Positions 8,017-14,207 are shown, numbered from the stretch's first letter. The stretch: DNA of 20,545 nt from Rhodoluna sp. (GCA_016462375.1 JAEMTJ010000023.1:1-20545), one strand, 5' to 3'. The notes: generated from the letters alone by a model not told the origin. A program made the numbers and translations.

Positions 8017-9177
8017 TTACTTAACGAACGCATTCTTGACTGAAGCAGGAGCATCTGCGTTGTATACAGTCTTCCAAGCCTCAAGAACGTTATCGTGTGA
8101 AACAGGTAGTGCACCCAGTGCTACGAAGTTAGGTAGCCCAGTCTTGCCGATCACAGCTGCTGCAGCCAAACGAGCTTCTGCAACACCCTGATCGTATGGA
8201 CGTTGAGCACCTAGGCCAACAATTAGCTCGTTCTTAGCAAGCTGGATTGCGACGTTAGTACCTAGGTCCTGGGTTGCGATCTTCAGGTCTGTGCGACCTG
8301 CCTCGCGAGCTGCAGCCATGATTCCTTCAGCAGGAACATCCCAAACACCCCAGATACCATCTAGGTCTGCGTGCTTAGTTAGCATAGCTGTCGCTGCAGC
8401 TTGTGCATCTCCAGCAAAGTCAGGTCCGCCGATACCCTTTTCTTCAACAATCTCAATGTTTGGATATTGTGAAAGAGTTTCCTTGAAACCGTCATAGCGC
8501 TGCTTGGTTACGAAGAAGTCTGCATCGTGGTAGATCAGACCAATCTTGCCCTTGCCATTTAGTGCCTTAGCGAATAGGTGAGCTGAAACAACACCATTTC
8601 CCTTGTTGTCAGCTGAAACTACTGAAACGTAGTCCTCGCCACCAACCATGTCAGCTGGAACGTTGTCCATGAAAACAATCTTGATTCCAGCAGCGGCAGC
8701 CTTCTTGAATGCAGCTGATGTTGCAACTGGGTCAGTTGGAATTGAAACGATGATGTCTGGGTTCAGAGCCATTACAGTCTCAATGTCTGAAACCTGCTTC
8801 TCTGGCTTGAAGTCAGCATCGGTTACTGCAACAACTTCAACACCTAGACGAGCGAACTCTGCCTTTAGGCCTTCGATCTGTGCAGTTGACCAGTCGTTAC
8901 CTGAGTAGTGCATAACGATTGCAGCTGTGTAGCCACCTGCCTGGATCTGAGCAACTTCTTCATCAGTTAGCTCAGTGGTTTCAAAACCAGATGGTGTCTC
9001 GCCGTTAGGGCCAAGGCTTAGTACCTGGCCGTCTAGCTCAGCAAGTGCAGCGTCGACCTGAGCAACAATAGCGGCGTCAACACCGTCTGCTTGCCCATTG
9101 TCCCCGCTGGATGAACATGCAGTCAGTGCAAGCAATAGCGCTGCAGTCACTCCCATGCCTGTGATCAGTTTCTTCAT
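8017..9177 (-). CDS. Lipoprotein sugar-binding protein of an RbsB-type ABC importer
   Basis: The 386-residue protein has a lipoprotein signal peptide: Lys2-Lys3, a hydrophobic core, and lipobox LTAC with the modified Cys21, followed by a Ser/Asp/Asn linker. The mature part has the two-lobe periplasmic-binding-protein I fold (Peripla_BP_4): VVAVTDADFKPEKQVSDIETVMALNPDI is the first-lobe pattern, and GIWGVWD and GKGKIGLIYHDADF lie in the hinge and second lobe. The Shine-Dalgarno is clear (AAGGAGATAC before the ATG). A stem-loop follows the stop codon. It delivers sugar to the RbsC/RbsA proteins encoded downstream. The substrate pocket cannot be read from sequence; an anhydrosugar, hexose or inositol would all fit. 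Confidence 0.9.
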   Translation of the reverse strand: MKKLITGMGVTAALLLALTACSSSGDNGQADGVDAAIVAQVDAALAELDGQVLSLGPNGETPSGFETTELTDEEVAQIQAGGYTAAIVMHYSGNDWSTAQIEGLKAEFARLGVEVVAVTDADFKPEKQVSDIETVMALNPDIIVSIPTDPVATSAAFKKAAAAGIKIVFMDNVPADMVGGEDYVSVVSADNKGNGVVSAHLFAKALNGKGKIGLIYHDADFFVTKQRYDGFKETLSQYPNIEIVEEKGIGGPDFAGDAQAAATAMLTKHADLDGIWGVWDVPAEGIMAAAREAGRTDLKIATQDLGTNVAIQLAKNELIVGLGAQRPYDQGVAEARLAAAAVIGKTGLPNFVALGALPVSHDNVLEAWKTVYNADAPASVKNAFVK

Positions 9178-9208
9178 TCTGTATCTCCTTGGTTAGTTAC
9201 TTCTTTTT

Positions 9209-9221
9209 GATGGATGGGTGG
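9209..9221. repeat. 13-bp direct repeat, copy B (intergenic, sugar operon)
   Basis: Exact second copy of GATGGATGGGTGG, in the gap between the small epimerase and the sugar-binding protein gene. See copy A at 7961-7973. Confidence 0.5.
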
Positions 9222-9226
9222 ATTCT

Positions 9227-10048
9227 CTAGTCAGCAAAAAGCTTCTCTAGATATTGTTTACTTATTTCTGCGGCAGCCTTCGGATCGCCTGCATAGGCAT
9301 CGAGTTCTACCAAAAGCCAGCTATCGTAGTTGGCTCTTCTCATTGCAGCTAACACTGCAACGAAATCTATGTCACCTTCACCTAGTGGAGTGAAAGCTCC
9401 AGTCTTACTTGACAAGTCTTTGAAATGAACGTGCTTCAATCTGTCACCGTAACGATCAATTGCTGCAACCGGATCGATTCCAGATGCAACTAGGTGAGCA
9501 ATATCTGGACAGAAACCAATTGAACAACTGTCCATGATCTGGTGGAAACCATCAAGAGTCTCCGAGATGGTTCCTAGGTGTGGGTGGAAACTACTCTCAA
9601 GTCCATGGGTTCTTGCAATGTCTGCTGCCATGTCTAGTCCACGACCGACTTTCTTGAAGTCACCTGCCTGAGGGCCCTGTGGACGCTTAGCTCCACCACC
9701 AACTACTAGACGGCTAGCACCAAACTTCTTAGCTAGGAGTGCAGCCTGCTCAATTTTGTATAGTTCGTCGTCAAGAATCTCGTCGTAGATGAAGTTTGCA
9801 CCTGTATAGACAGAGACCAACTGAACGCCGGTCTCCCTTAAAACTGAAAGCAGTTCCTCTGGGTTCTCTGAAAACTCGGCAAGGTTGCCATCGAATACTT
9901 CAGTACCGGCATAGCCAGCTGCTGCGATATCGCGAACTGCAACTTTGGTATCACCGTGGGTCATGTAGAAGAGATCTTTGATGCTGGTAACACCGCCAGG
10001 GTGACCGACCACTCCACCCCAGGTAATTGTTGAATATCCGAACTTCAC
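9227..10048 (-). CDS. Sugar phosphate isomerase/epimerase-family TIM barrel, smaller paralog (first gene of the operon)
   Basis: The 273-residue protein has the family's metal-site strands: GTEVFDG (Glu50), ESSFHPHLGT (His155, His157), GFCPDIAHL (Asp182), HVHFKDL (His206, His208, Asp211) and LLVELDAY (Glu249). It starts at a GTG preceded by AGGAAGG, about 10 nt upstream, so it is translated from a leader rather than leaderless. As the first gene, it follows the intergenic region shared with the divergent ROK regulator. It may act on a different pathway intermediate from the 335-residue paralog, for example hydration or epimerisation after elimination (LgdB2-like). That assignment is from context only. 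Confidence 0.82.
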   Translation of the reverse strand: MKFGYSTITWGGVVGHPGGVTSIKDLFYMTHGDTKVAVRDIAAAGYAGTEVFDGNLAEFSENPEELLSVLRETGVQLVSVYTGANFIYDEILDDELYKIEQAALLAKKFGASRLVVGGGAKRPQGPQAGDFKKVGRGLDMAADIARTHGLESSFHPHLGTISETLDGFHQIMDSCSIGFCPDIAHLVASGIDPVAAIDRYGDRLKHVHFKDLSSKTGAFTPLGEGDIDFVAVLAAMRRANYDSWLLVELDAYAGDPKAAAEISKQYLEKLFAD

Positions 10049-10113
10049 TGATAAACCTTCCTAAATAACGTTTGAGACTACTAAGTACATAATGCTCCTT
10101 TTCGTAAGACTTT

Positions 10114-10128
10114 TGTCGATAATCGACA
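10114..10128. promoter_or_regulatory. Perfect dyad in the divergent promoter region, candidate ROK operator
   Basis: TGTCGAT-A-ATCGACA is a perfect 7-1-7 inverted repeat about 66 bp upstream of the sugar operon start and 67 bp upstream of the ROK start. A central position between divergent promoters suits a repressor of both. The sequence does not match the Mlc/NagC consensus exactly. Confidence 0.55.
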
Positions 10129-10167
10129 CCTTGTTATAAACTTGTGATAATCTTTTCTCGAAACACA

Positions 10168-10183
10168 AGACAAGTTGTTGTCT
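10168..10183. promoter_or_regulatory. Second dyad next to the ROK -10 box
   Basis: AGACAA-GTTG-TTGTCT has perfect 6-bp arms and ends on the first base of the proposed ROK -10 box (10183-10188). Binding here would block polymerase, so it fits autoregulation. Its arms differ from the 10114-10128 dyad, though both contain TTGTC or TGTCG-like half-sites. Confidence 0.45.
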
Positions 10184-10188
10184 ATGCT
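10183..10188 (+). promoter_or_regulatory. Candidate -10 box for a leaderless ROK regulator mRNA
   Basis: TATGCT (TANNNT) lies 6 nt before the GTG at 10195. No useful Shine-Dalgarno precedes that GTG. This supports 10195 as the true start rather than the in-frame GTG at 10144, which lies upstream of the box. Confidence 0.45.
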
Positions 10189-10194
10189 TTAGGG

Positions 10195-11376
10195 GTGTCA
10201 GAAATAAACGTGTCTAATTTCGGGTTCAGTTCAGGTCGTTTGCTGCAACTTTTCCGTGACGGTCAGCCCCACACCAAGGCTGAAATGGCTGAAATCACAG
10301 GCTTAGCCCGTTCAACCATCTCCCTTCGTCTTGATCCACTTATTGAGCTTGGGCTGATTGCGCCTGCTACCAGCGCCACCTCAACTGGCGGTCGCCCCTC
10401 AGCCAGACTCCTTTTAAATGAAGAGTCCTATGTTGTCGCAGGTGTCGACTTTGGTGCCACCCACGCTGTTGCTTCCCTAGCTGACCTAAGTGGAAAGATT
10501 CTTGTCTCTATCGATACCAAGCGTCAGATCTCAGATGGACCTGAAGTTTGTCTTCGTTGGATGATCGAAGAGATTCGTCACCTAATAGCAGGACTAAAAA
10601 TTGACGAGGATCGACTACTAGCAATTGGTATCGGTGTTCCGGGACCTGTTGAACACGAGAGCGGTAAACCTGCTAACCCACCGATCATGCCTGGTTGGGA
10701 TGGCTTTGATATTCCTGCAAGAGTAAACCAAGACCTAAAAGCAAAAGTATTAGTCGATAACGACGTAAACGTAATGGCAGTTGGTGAACGTCATCTCACT
10801 TATCCAGATGTTGATCATCTAATCTTCCTAAAAGCTGCGACTGGTATTGGTTCTGGCATTATTTCTGATGGTCACTTACAAAGAGGTTCACAAGGAACTG
10901 CAGGAGACATCGGACACGTAAGAGTTTCTCGTGGCGATAACATCGCTTGCCGCTGTGGTAACTACGGATGTCTAGAAGCGGTTGCTGGATCACCTGCAGT
11001 CATCAAAAATGTTAATGATGCAGGATTGCCAGTTAGAAACATGTCAGACCTAGTTGATGCAACAAAGCGTTCAAAAGTTGAGGCTATTCAAGCTGTTCGT
11101 CAAGCAGGCAGAGATATCGGTGAAGTGCTAAGCACCTGTGTTTCTCTCATGAACCCATCAATCATTGTTATCGGTGGATCAATGGCATCAGCTGGTGAAC
11201 ATCTAATCGCTGGAGTTAGAGAAGCGGTATACAGCAGATCAATGCCACTTGCTAGTGAAAGTCTTTCTATCGTTCAAAGCAAAGCTGGTAAAGAGGTTGG
11301 AATCATCGGAGCCAGCGTAATGGCAATCGAATATGTTCTCGATGCAGAAACTATCGATCAGATGGTTTCTAAATAA
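10195..11376 (+). CDS. ROK family transcriptional regulator of the divergent sugar operon
   Basis: The product is 393 residues from GTG 10195. Residues ~14-75 are a winged helix-turn-helix (RLLQLFRDGQPHTKAEMAEITG then LARSTISLRLDPLIELGLI), ending with the typical TGGRPS wing. The rest is the ROK sugar-kinase-like domain: VDFGATHAVASLADLSG (84-100), VDNDVNVMAVGE (187-198) and the zinc motif with His241 and CRCGNYGCLE (252-261; Cys252, Cys254, Cys259). The catalytic Asp of the kinase members is present in DND, as it often is in regulators. It is transcribed divergently from the sugar operon, so it most likely represses that operon and itself until a sugar ligand binds. Starting at GTG 10144 would add 17 residues with no family match. 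Confidence 0.88.
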   Translation: MSEINVSNFGFSSGRLLQLFRDGQPHTKAEMAEITGLARSTISLRLDPLIELGLIAPATSATSTGGRPSARLLLNEESYVVAGVDFGATHAVASLADLSGKILVSIDTKRQISDGPEVCLRWMIEEIRHLIAGLKIDEDRLLAIGIGVPGPVEHESGKPANPPIMPGWDGFDIPARVNQDLKAKVLVDNDVNVMAVGERHLTYPDVDHLIFLKAATGIGSGIISDGHLQRGSQGTAGDIGHVRVSRGDNIACRCGNYGCLEAVAGSPAVIKNVNDAGLPVRNMSDLVDATKRSKVEAIQAVRQAGRDIGEVLSTCVSLMNPSIIVIGGSMASAGEHLIAGVREAVYSRSMPLASESLSIVQSKAGKEVGIIGASVMAIEYVLDAETIDQMVSK

Positions 11377-11406
11377 TCTGAACTGTTTATAAGTTCAGCA
11401 GAGAAC

Positions 11407-11412
11407 TCTAAT
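11407..11412 (+). promoter_or_regulatory. Candidate distal -10 box for toxin mRNA, copy 1
   Basis: TCTAAT (5 of 6 to TATAAT) lies in the block that is almost identical in both repeats. A second identical TCTAAT is at 11518-11523. Use of the first gives a leader of ~235 nt that contains both foldback arms; use of the second gives ~123 nt. No strong -35 is seen for either, so which is used is open. Confidence 0.25.
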
Positions 11413-11466
11413 TTCCTAAAGAATCCTTCTGCTAGCAGACGCATGGCCTGTCTAAGCCAGCAGTTA

Positions 11467-11555
11467 AACAAAAACCCCGGTAACAGCCGGGGAATCTGTT
11501 TGACCTCTTGACGAGGGTCTAATCGGAAGAAATACGCTTTCCGAAACTTACCTTT
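11467..11555 (-). ncRNA. Predicted antisense RNA to toxin leader, copy 1 (~88 nt)
   Basis: On the minus strand a TATACT box (11562-11567) is followed by a start near 11555 and, ~70 nt later, by an intrinsic terminator: a CCCCGG stem (11475-11492, loop of 6) then TTTTTGTTT. The same arrangement is kept in copy 2. The RNA would be fully complementary to the toxin leader over whatever part of 11467-11555 is transcribed on the plus strand. Size and layout resemble type I antitoxins such as IstR-1. No -35 is convincing. Inference from sequence; not a homology call. Confidence 0.55.
11475..11492 (-). terminator. Intrinsic terminator, minus strand, copy 1
   Basis: CCCCGG-N6-CCGGGG is followed on the minus strand by TTTTTGTTT. 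The plus strand lacks a T run after the stem (GAATCTG), so the terminator works only in the minus direction. It would end the antisense RNA and any read-through from pckG. Confidence 0.75.
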
Positions 11556-11627
11556 GTTTCGAGTATAGGGAATATTTCTTTTTTATAAAAGAAGTTATCC
11601 CCTTCCGGTTAGACCCTCTTCTAGGTC
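11502..11627 (+). promoter_or_regulatory. Structured 5' leader of the toxin mRNA, copy 1
   Basis: Arm 11502-11528 pairs with arm 11603-11627: 5 bp (GACCT/AGGTC), an internal loop, then 16 bp (GAGGGTCTAA etc., with one G-U). Inside are a dyad CGAAAC-N8-GTTTCG (11542-11561) and a 9-bp hairpin, ATTTCTTTT/AAAAGAAGT (11574-11595). The 3' arm segment CTCTTCT can instead pair with the Shine-Dalgarno AGGAGAA (6 of 7, one G-U). Confidence 0.7.
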
Positions 11628-11652
11628 CATGCCTTACGAGAGGAGAAACGAG

Positions 11653-11736
11653 ATGACTTTACGTCTGATTGTTGATCTGGTAATAATGGTGGTGAAGATA
11701 ATCGTTGTGATTGTCGAAACCATACTGTCCAGGTAG
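11653..11736 (+). CDS. 27-residue TisB-like membrane peptide, copy 1 (candidate type I toxin)
   Basis: The ORF has 27 codons (ATG to TAG), with GAGAGGAG as Shine-Dalgarno 7 nt upstream. The peptide is a single amphipathic helix of Ile/Val/Leu/Met interrupted only by Asp8, Lys15 and Glu22, exactly seven residues apart, so all lie on one face; Arg4 and Arg27 sit at the ends. It begins MTLRLIVDLVIMVVK. The paralog at 15279-15362 has the same length, the same three charges and only conservative changes elsewhere, with synonymous changes too (gta/gtg, gtt/gtg, ata/att), which shows coding selection. TisB of E. coli has, from memory, Asp5-Lys12-Gln19 at the same spacing and a similar LVDIAILILK start. 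Likely action: insertion in the inner membrane with loss of membrane potential. Not shown by sequence. Confidence 0.72.
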   Translation: MTLRLIVDLVIMVVKIIVVIVETILSR

Positions 11737-11741
11737 AACCA

Positions 11742-11773
11742 GCGGGCTCTGGCTTGAAAGAGTCAGAGCTCGC
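11742..11773. terminator. 13-bp stem-loop at the end of toxin copy 1 and of pckG
   Basis: GCGGGCTCTGGCT and AGTCAGAGCTCGC pair over 13 bp (two G-U on the plus strand) around TGAAAG. It lies 5 nt after the toxin stop and 1 nt from the pckG stop on the other strand. There is no T run on either side. It is identical in copy 2, so it probably protects or ends the toxin mRNA. Confidence 0.55.
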
Positions 11774-11774
11774 C

Positions 11775-13601
11775 TCAAACCGCTCTATTGTGCTCGAGCC
11801 TGCTCTTTACTTCAGCCAACTCTTGCGATAGCTGCGCTGGCAATTTAGTTCCAAAAGTTTCAAAGAAATCTTCGGTGAGGCTTACTTCAGTTAGCCAACG
11901 ATTAGGGTCAACTGCTACCAGTTCTTGCATAGCGCTTTCAGTTATTTCTAAACCTTTTGTCTGGAGGTCATATAGTTCTGGCAGCCAACCGATAGGAGAG
12001 TCTGCGGCTTGAACCTTGTCTTCCAGTCTGTTCACTACCCAATCCAAGACGCGGATATTGTCTCCGAATCCCGGCCAAAGAAACTCACCCGCACTGTCTT
12101 TCTTAAACCAGTTGACCTGAAAAATCTTAGGTAAAGAGCTGGCTTTTAGGCTTGCTCCGACATCTAGCCAGTGCTGCCAATAATCAGCCATGTTGTATCC
12201 GCAGAACGGTAACATCGCAAAAGGATCTCTTCGCAAAGAACCAACGGTGCCTTCAGCTGCAGCCGTTTGCTCTGAAGAAAGCATCGCCCCATACAAAACA
12301 CCATGTGCCCAGCTTCTTGATTCTGCTACCAACGGAACGTTGGTAGTTCTTCTGCCACCGAAAATTATTGCGTCAACCGCTACCCCTTCAGGGTGATCCC
12401 AATCGTTTGATAGCACCGGACATTCGGTTGCGTCAACAGTGAACCTCGCATTTGGATGAGCAGCGTCTTCGTTTGAATCTGGCGTCCAGTCATGTCCTAG
12501 CCAATTTATGAGATGCTCTGGTTTGGTCTTGGTCATGCCTTCCCACCAAACATCGCCTTCATCGGTTAGAGCAACATTAGTGAAGATGGTGTTAGCAGCG
12601 ATAGTGTGCAATGCGTGCGCATTAGTTTTTACGCTGGTCCCTGGGGCAACCCCAAAGAACCCAGCTTCAGGATTAATAGCTCTAAGTTTTCCAGAACTAT
12701 CTGGAGCAATCCAAGCGATATCGTCACCTAAAGTTTCAACTTTCCAACCAGCAAGCGTTGGGTTCATCATCGCCATGTTTGTTTTCCCACAGGCCGATGG
12801 GAAAGCAGCAAGAATGTGATATTTCTTTCCCAGTGGTGAAGTAAGTGCAATCAGCAGCATGTGTTCTGCCAGCCAACCTTCTTTATTGGCTAAGACAGAG
12901 CCAATTCTTAACGCCATACATTTTTTGCCCAGTAGAGCATTGCCTCCGTAGCCTGATCCGAAAGACCATATCTCACTGGTGTCAGGAAAGTGAGCTATGT
13001 ATTTCTCATCGTTGCAAGGCCAACTGGTATCTTGCAACTGCTTCTCGGAGGTAGTGACCAAAGGTGCGCCAACAGAATGTAATGCTGGCACCCAGTTAGC
13101 ACCGGCAGTTATTTTGTCTAAGACAGCGCTGCTAACCCTAGTCATGCGATGCATGCTGACCACTACGTAGGGAGAGTCCGTTATTTCAACACCATATCTA
13201 GCTAGCTTGGAATCTATCGGACCCATAGAGAAGGGAACTACATACATGGTTCGCCCACGCATAGAGCCATCAAACAATCTCTTTAGTTTGGTTTTCATTT
13301 CGCCAGGATCAGACCAGTTATTTGTCGGTCCAGCATCTGCTTCATTAGCACTGCAGATGAATGTGCGGCTTTCGACTCTTGCTACATCGGTTGGATTGGT
13401 TCTAGCCAGATAGCTGTTTGGTCTTAGCTTTTCATCAAGCTTGGTAATTGTTCCCGTTTGAACCAACTGGTCTAGGAGCGCATTCATTTCAGCGCTGGAC
13501 CCATCACACCAAATGATTCGATCTGGTTTGGTCAACAGTGCTACTTCTTGAACCCAGCCGATTACAGACATATTTGTCTTTAACATTTCCCCGAACCTCA
13601 T
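11775..13601 (-). CDS. pckG: Phosphoenolpyruvate carboxykinase (GTP)
   Basis: The 608-residue protein is the GTP-dependent type (about 600-620 residues), common in Actinobacteria. It interconverts oxaloacetate and PEP with GTP/GDP, a cytosolic gluconeogenic step. Visible landmarks: substrate loop RTMYVVPFSMGP (117-128), the P-loop-like kinase-1 motif FPSACGKTNMAM (267-278) with the reactive Cys271 and Lys273, the metal-binding GDDIAW (292-297), and a C-terminal nucleotide pocket around FLWPGFGDNIRVLDW. The start is uncertain: ATG 13601 lacks a good Shine-Dalgarno, while ATG 13586 (MLKTNMSV) is preceded by GAGG/GGGG, and ATG 13571 (MSVIGWV) is also possible. The gene is transcribed towards toxin copy 1 and its stop lies 1 nt from that repeat's terminal hairpin. 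Confidence 0.95.
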   Translation of the reverse strand: MRFGEMLKTNMSVIGWVQEVALLTKPDRIIWCDGSSAEMNALLDQLVQTGTITKLDEKLRPNSYLARTNPTDVARVESRTFICSANEADAGPTNNWSDPGEMKTKLKRLFDGSMRGRTMYVVPFSMGPIDSKLARYGVEITDSPYVVVSMHRMTRVSSAVLDKITAGANWVPALHSVGAPLVTTSEKQLQDTSWPCNDEKYIAHFPDTSEIWSFGSGYGGNALLGKKCMALRIGSVLANKEGWLAEHMLLIALTSPLGKKYHILAAFPSACGKTNMAMMNPTLAGWKVETLGDDIAWIAPDSSGKLRAINPEAGFFGVAPGTSVKTNAHALHTIAANTIFTNVALTDEGDVWWEGMTKTKPEHLINWLGHDWTPDSNEDAAHPNARFTVDATECPVLSNDWDHPEGVAVDAIIFGGRRTTNVPLVAESRSWAHGVLYGAMLSSEQTAAAEGTVGSLRRDPFAMLPFCGYNMADYWQHWLDVGASLKASSLPKIFQVNWFKKDSAGEFLWPGFGDNIRVLDWVVNRLEDKVQAADSPIGWLPELYDLQTKGLEITESAMQELVAVDPNRWLTEVSLTEDFFETFGTKLPAQLSQELAEVKSRLEHNRAV

Positions 13602-13615
13602 TGTTCATGGAATAC

Positions 13616-13625
13616 AAAGCGCTTT
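13616..13625. promoter_or_regulatory. Palindrome upstream of pckG, possible LacI-family operator
   Basis: AAAGCGCTTT is a perfect 10-bp palindrome with the central CG typical of LacI-family sites, 15 bp upstream of the pckG start. A LacI-type carbon regulator would make sense for this gene, but ten bases are weak evidence. Confidence 0.3.
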
Positions 13626-13640
13626 CACTTGAACTCTAAC

Positions 13641-13653
13641 TTGACTAAGTCAA
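13641..13653. promoter_or_regulatory. Second dyad upstream of pckG
   Basis: TTGACT-A-AGTCAA is a perfect 6-1-6 inverted repeat 40 bp upstream of pckG. The same bases give a TTGACT on each strand, so it could be an operator or a -35 region. The rest of 13602-13796 shows no other clear signal. Confidence 0.35.
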
Positions 13654-13796
13654 TAGCGTCCTCATTCTTAGGAAATTGGCGTTTCAATGGAGGGGTTTGC
13701 CCTTGATTGGTAACGGTTGGGTACACAAAGTTCCCCACATTACCTGAGTGGCTAGAGTGAGACCAATGTAGATACACATTCAAGTTGGGAGACAAA

Positions 13797-14162
13797 ATGG
13801 ATAAGGATCTAACCGAAGTAAGAAGACTAATTAACCTCTATATAGAAGGTGCAGGTAAAGGTAATGCGGACATGCTCAACGAAGCTTTTCACTCAAGCGC
13901 TCACTGGTTCGGCACCGTTGGCGGAGTTGACTACGCACTAGACAAGAAGTCATTCGTAGACCTTATGGTTTCGCAGCCAGGGGATGCGGGTGCGCTAGTG
14001 GCTGAAATTGTTGACGTGCAAATGGACGGCAGCGCTGCAACAGCAACAGTTAAAGAAACCGGTTTCTGGGGCACACTAGCCTTCACTGATTTCTTCCAAC
14101 TGGCAATGCTCGATGGCCGTTGGCAGATCACCAGCAAAACATTCGCAACCACTAACGGCTAG
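13797..14162 (+). CDS. NTF2-like / putative lumazine-binding-like small protein
   Basis: The product is 121 residues from ATG 13797, which has GGGAG five nt upstream; a TTG at 13785 would add four residues and place the Shine-Dalgarno inside the gene. The layout is that of the NTF2-like cone fold: a long N-terminal helix (LTEVRRLINLYIEGAGKGNADMLNEAF), the HSSAHWFG strand, then curved sheets ending DFFQLAMLDGRWQITSKTF, which is the typical last pair of strands of this group (annotated as nuclear transport factor 2 or lumazine-binding). These proteins cover small-molecule binding and simple enzymes, so function is unknown. It is a single-gene unit with a stem-loop 18 nt after its stop. Confidence 0.75.
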   Translation: MDKDLTEVRRLINLYIEGAGKGNADMLNEAFHSSAHWFGTVGGVDYALDKKSFVDLMVSQPGDAGALVAEIVDVQMDGSAATATVKETGFWGTLAFTDFFQLAMLDGRWQITSKTFATTNG

Positions 14163-14179
14163 CCCAGGTAGGTGTTAAG

Positions 14180-14207
14180 AACCTCATCGCGATACCGCGA
14201 TGAGGTT
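14180..14207 (+). terminator. 12-bp stem-loop after the NTF2-like gene
   Basis: AACCTCATCGCG and CGCGATGAGGTT form a perfect 12-bp stem with loop ATAC. A short TTTT follows only after 9 nt (at 14217), so it is a probable but not classical terminator. Confidence 0.65.

Larger units (their letters stand above)
11383..11776 (+). repeat. TisB-like toxin locus, copy 1 (394-bp direct repeat)
   Basis: This stretch is repeated in the same orientation at 15010-15402. Both copies have in the same order: a near-identical ~145-bp upstream block, a CCCCGG/CCGGGG hairpin, a long foldback, two inner hairpins, a Shine-Dalgarno, a 27-codon ORF and an identical 3' hairpin. The copies differ mostly in the loop region (11529-11602) and in the ORF. 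It fills the gap between the ROK gene and pckG. No transposase or terminal inverted repeats are seen, and the boundaries are CTGTTTATAAG on the left and CTCGCCTC on the right. Confidence 0.9.

Noticed and set aside
11542..11561. LexA (SOS) box, suggested by analogy with tisB
   Set aside because: The actinobacterial/Gram-positive SOS box is CGAAC-N4-GTTCG; here the arms are CGAAAC and GTTTCG with 8 nt between. GTTC-N-GAAC near 11394 has the wrong orientation.
11502..11627. Known metabolite riboswitch for the downstream ORF
   Set aside because: I see no known aptamer consensus, and the duplicated 27-codon ORF with antisense terminator is better explained by a type I toxin design.
11383..11776. 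Insertion sequence or MITE
   Set aside because: No terminal inverted repeats or target-site duplication at the boundaries, and the content is a coding ORF with leader and terminators. Direct duplication fits better.
12152..12819. Plus-strand ORFs inside pckG
   Set aside because: Shadows of a well-supported 608-residue gene.
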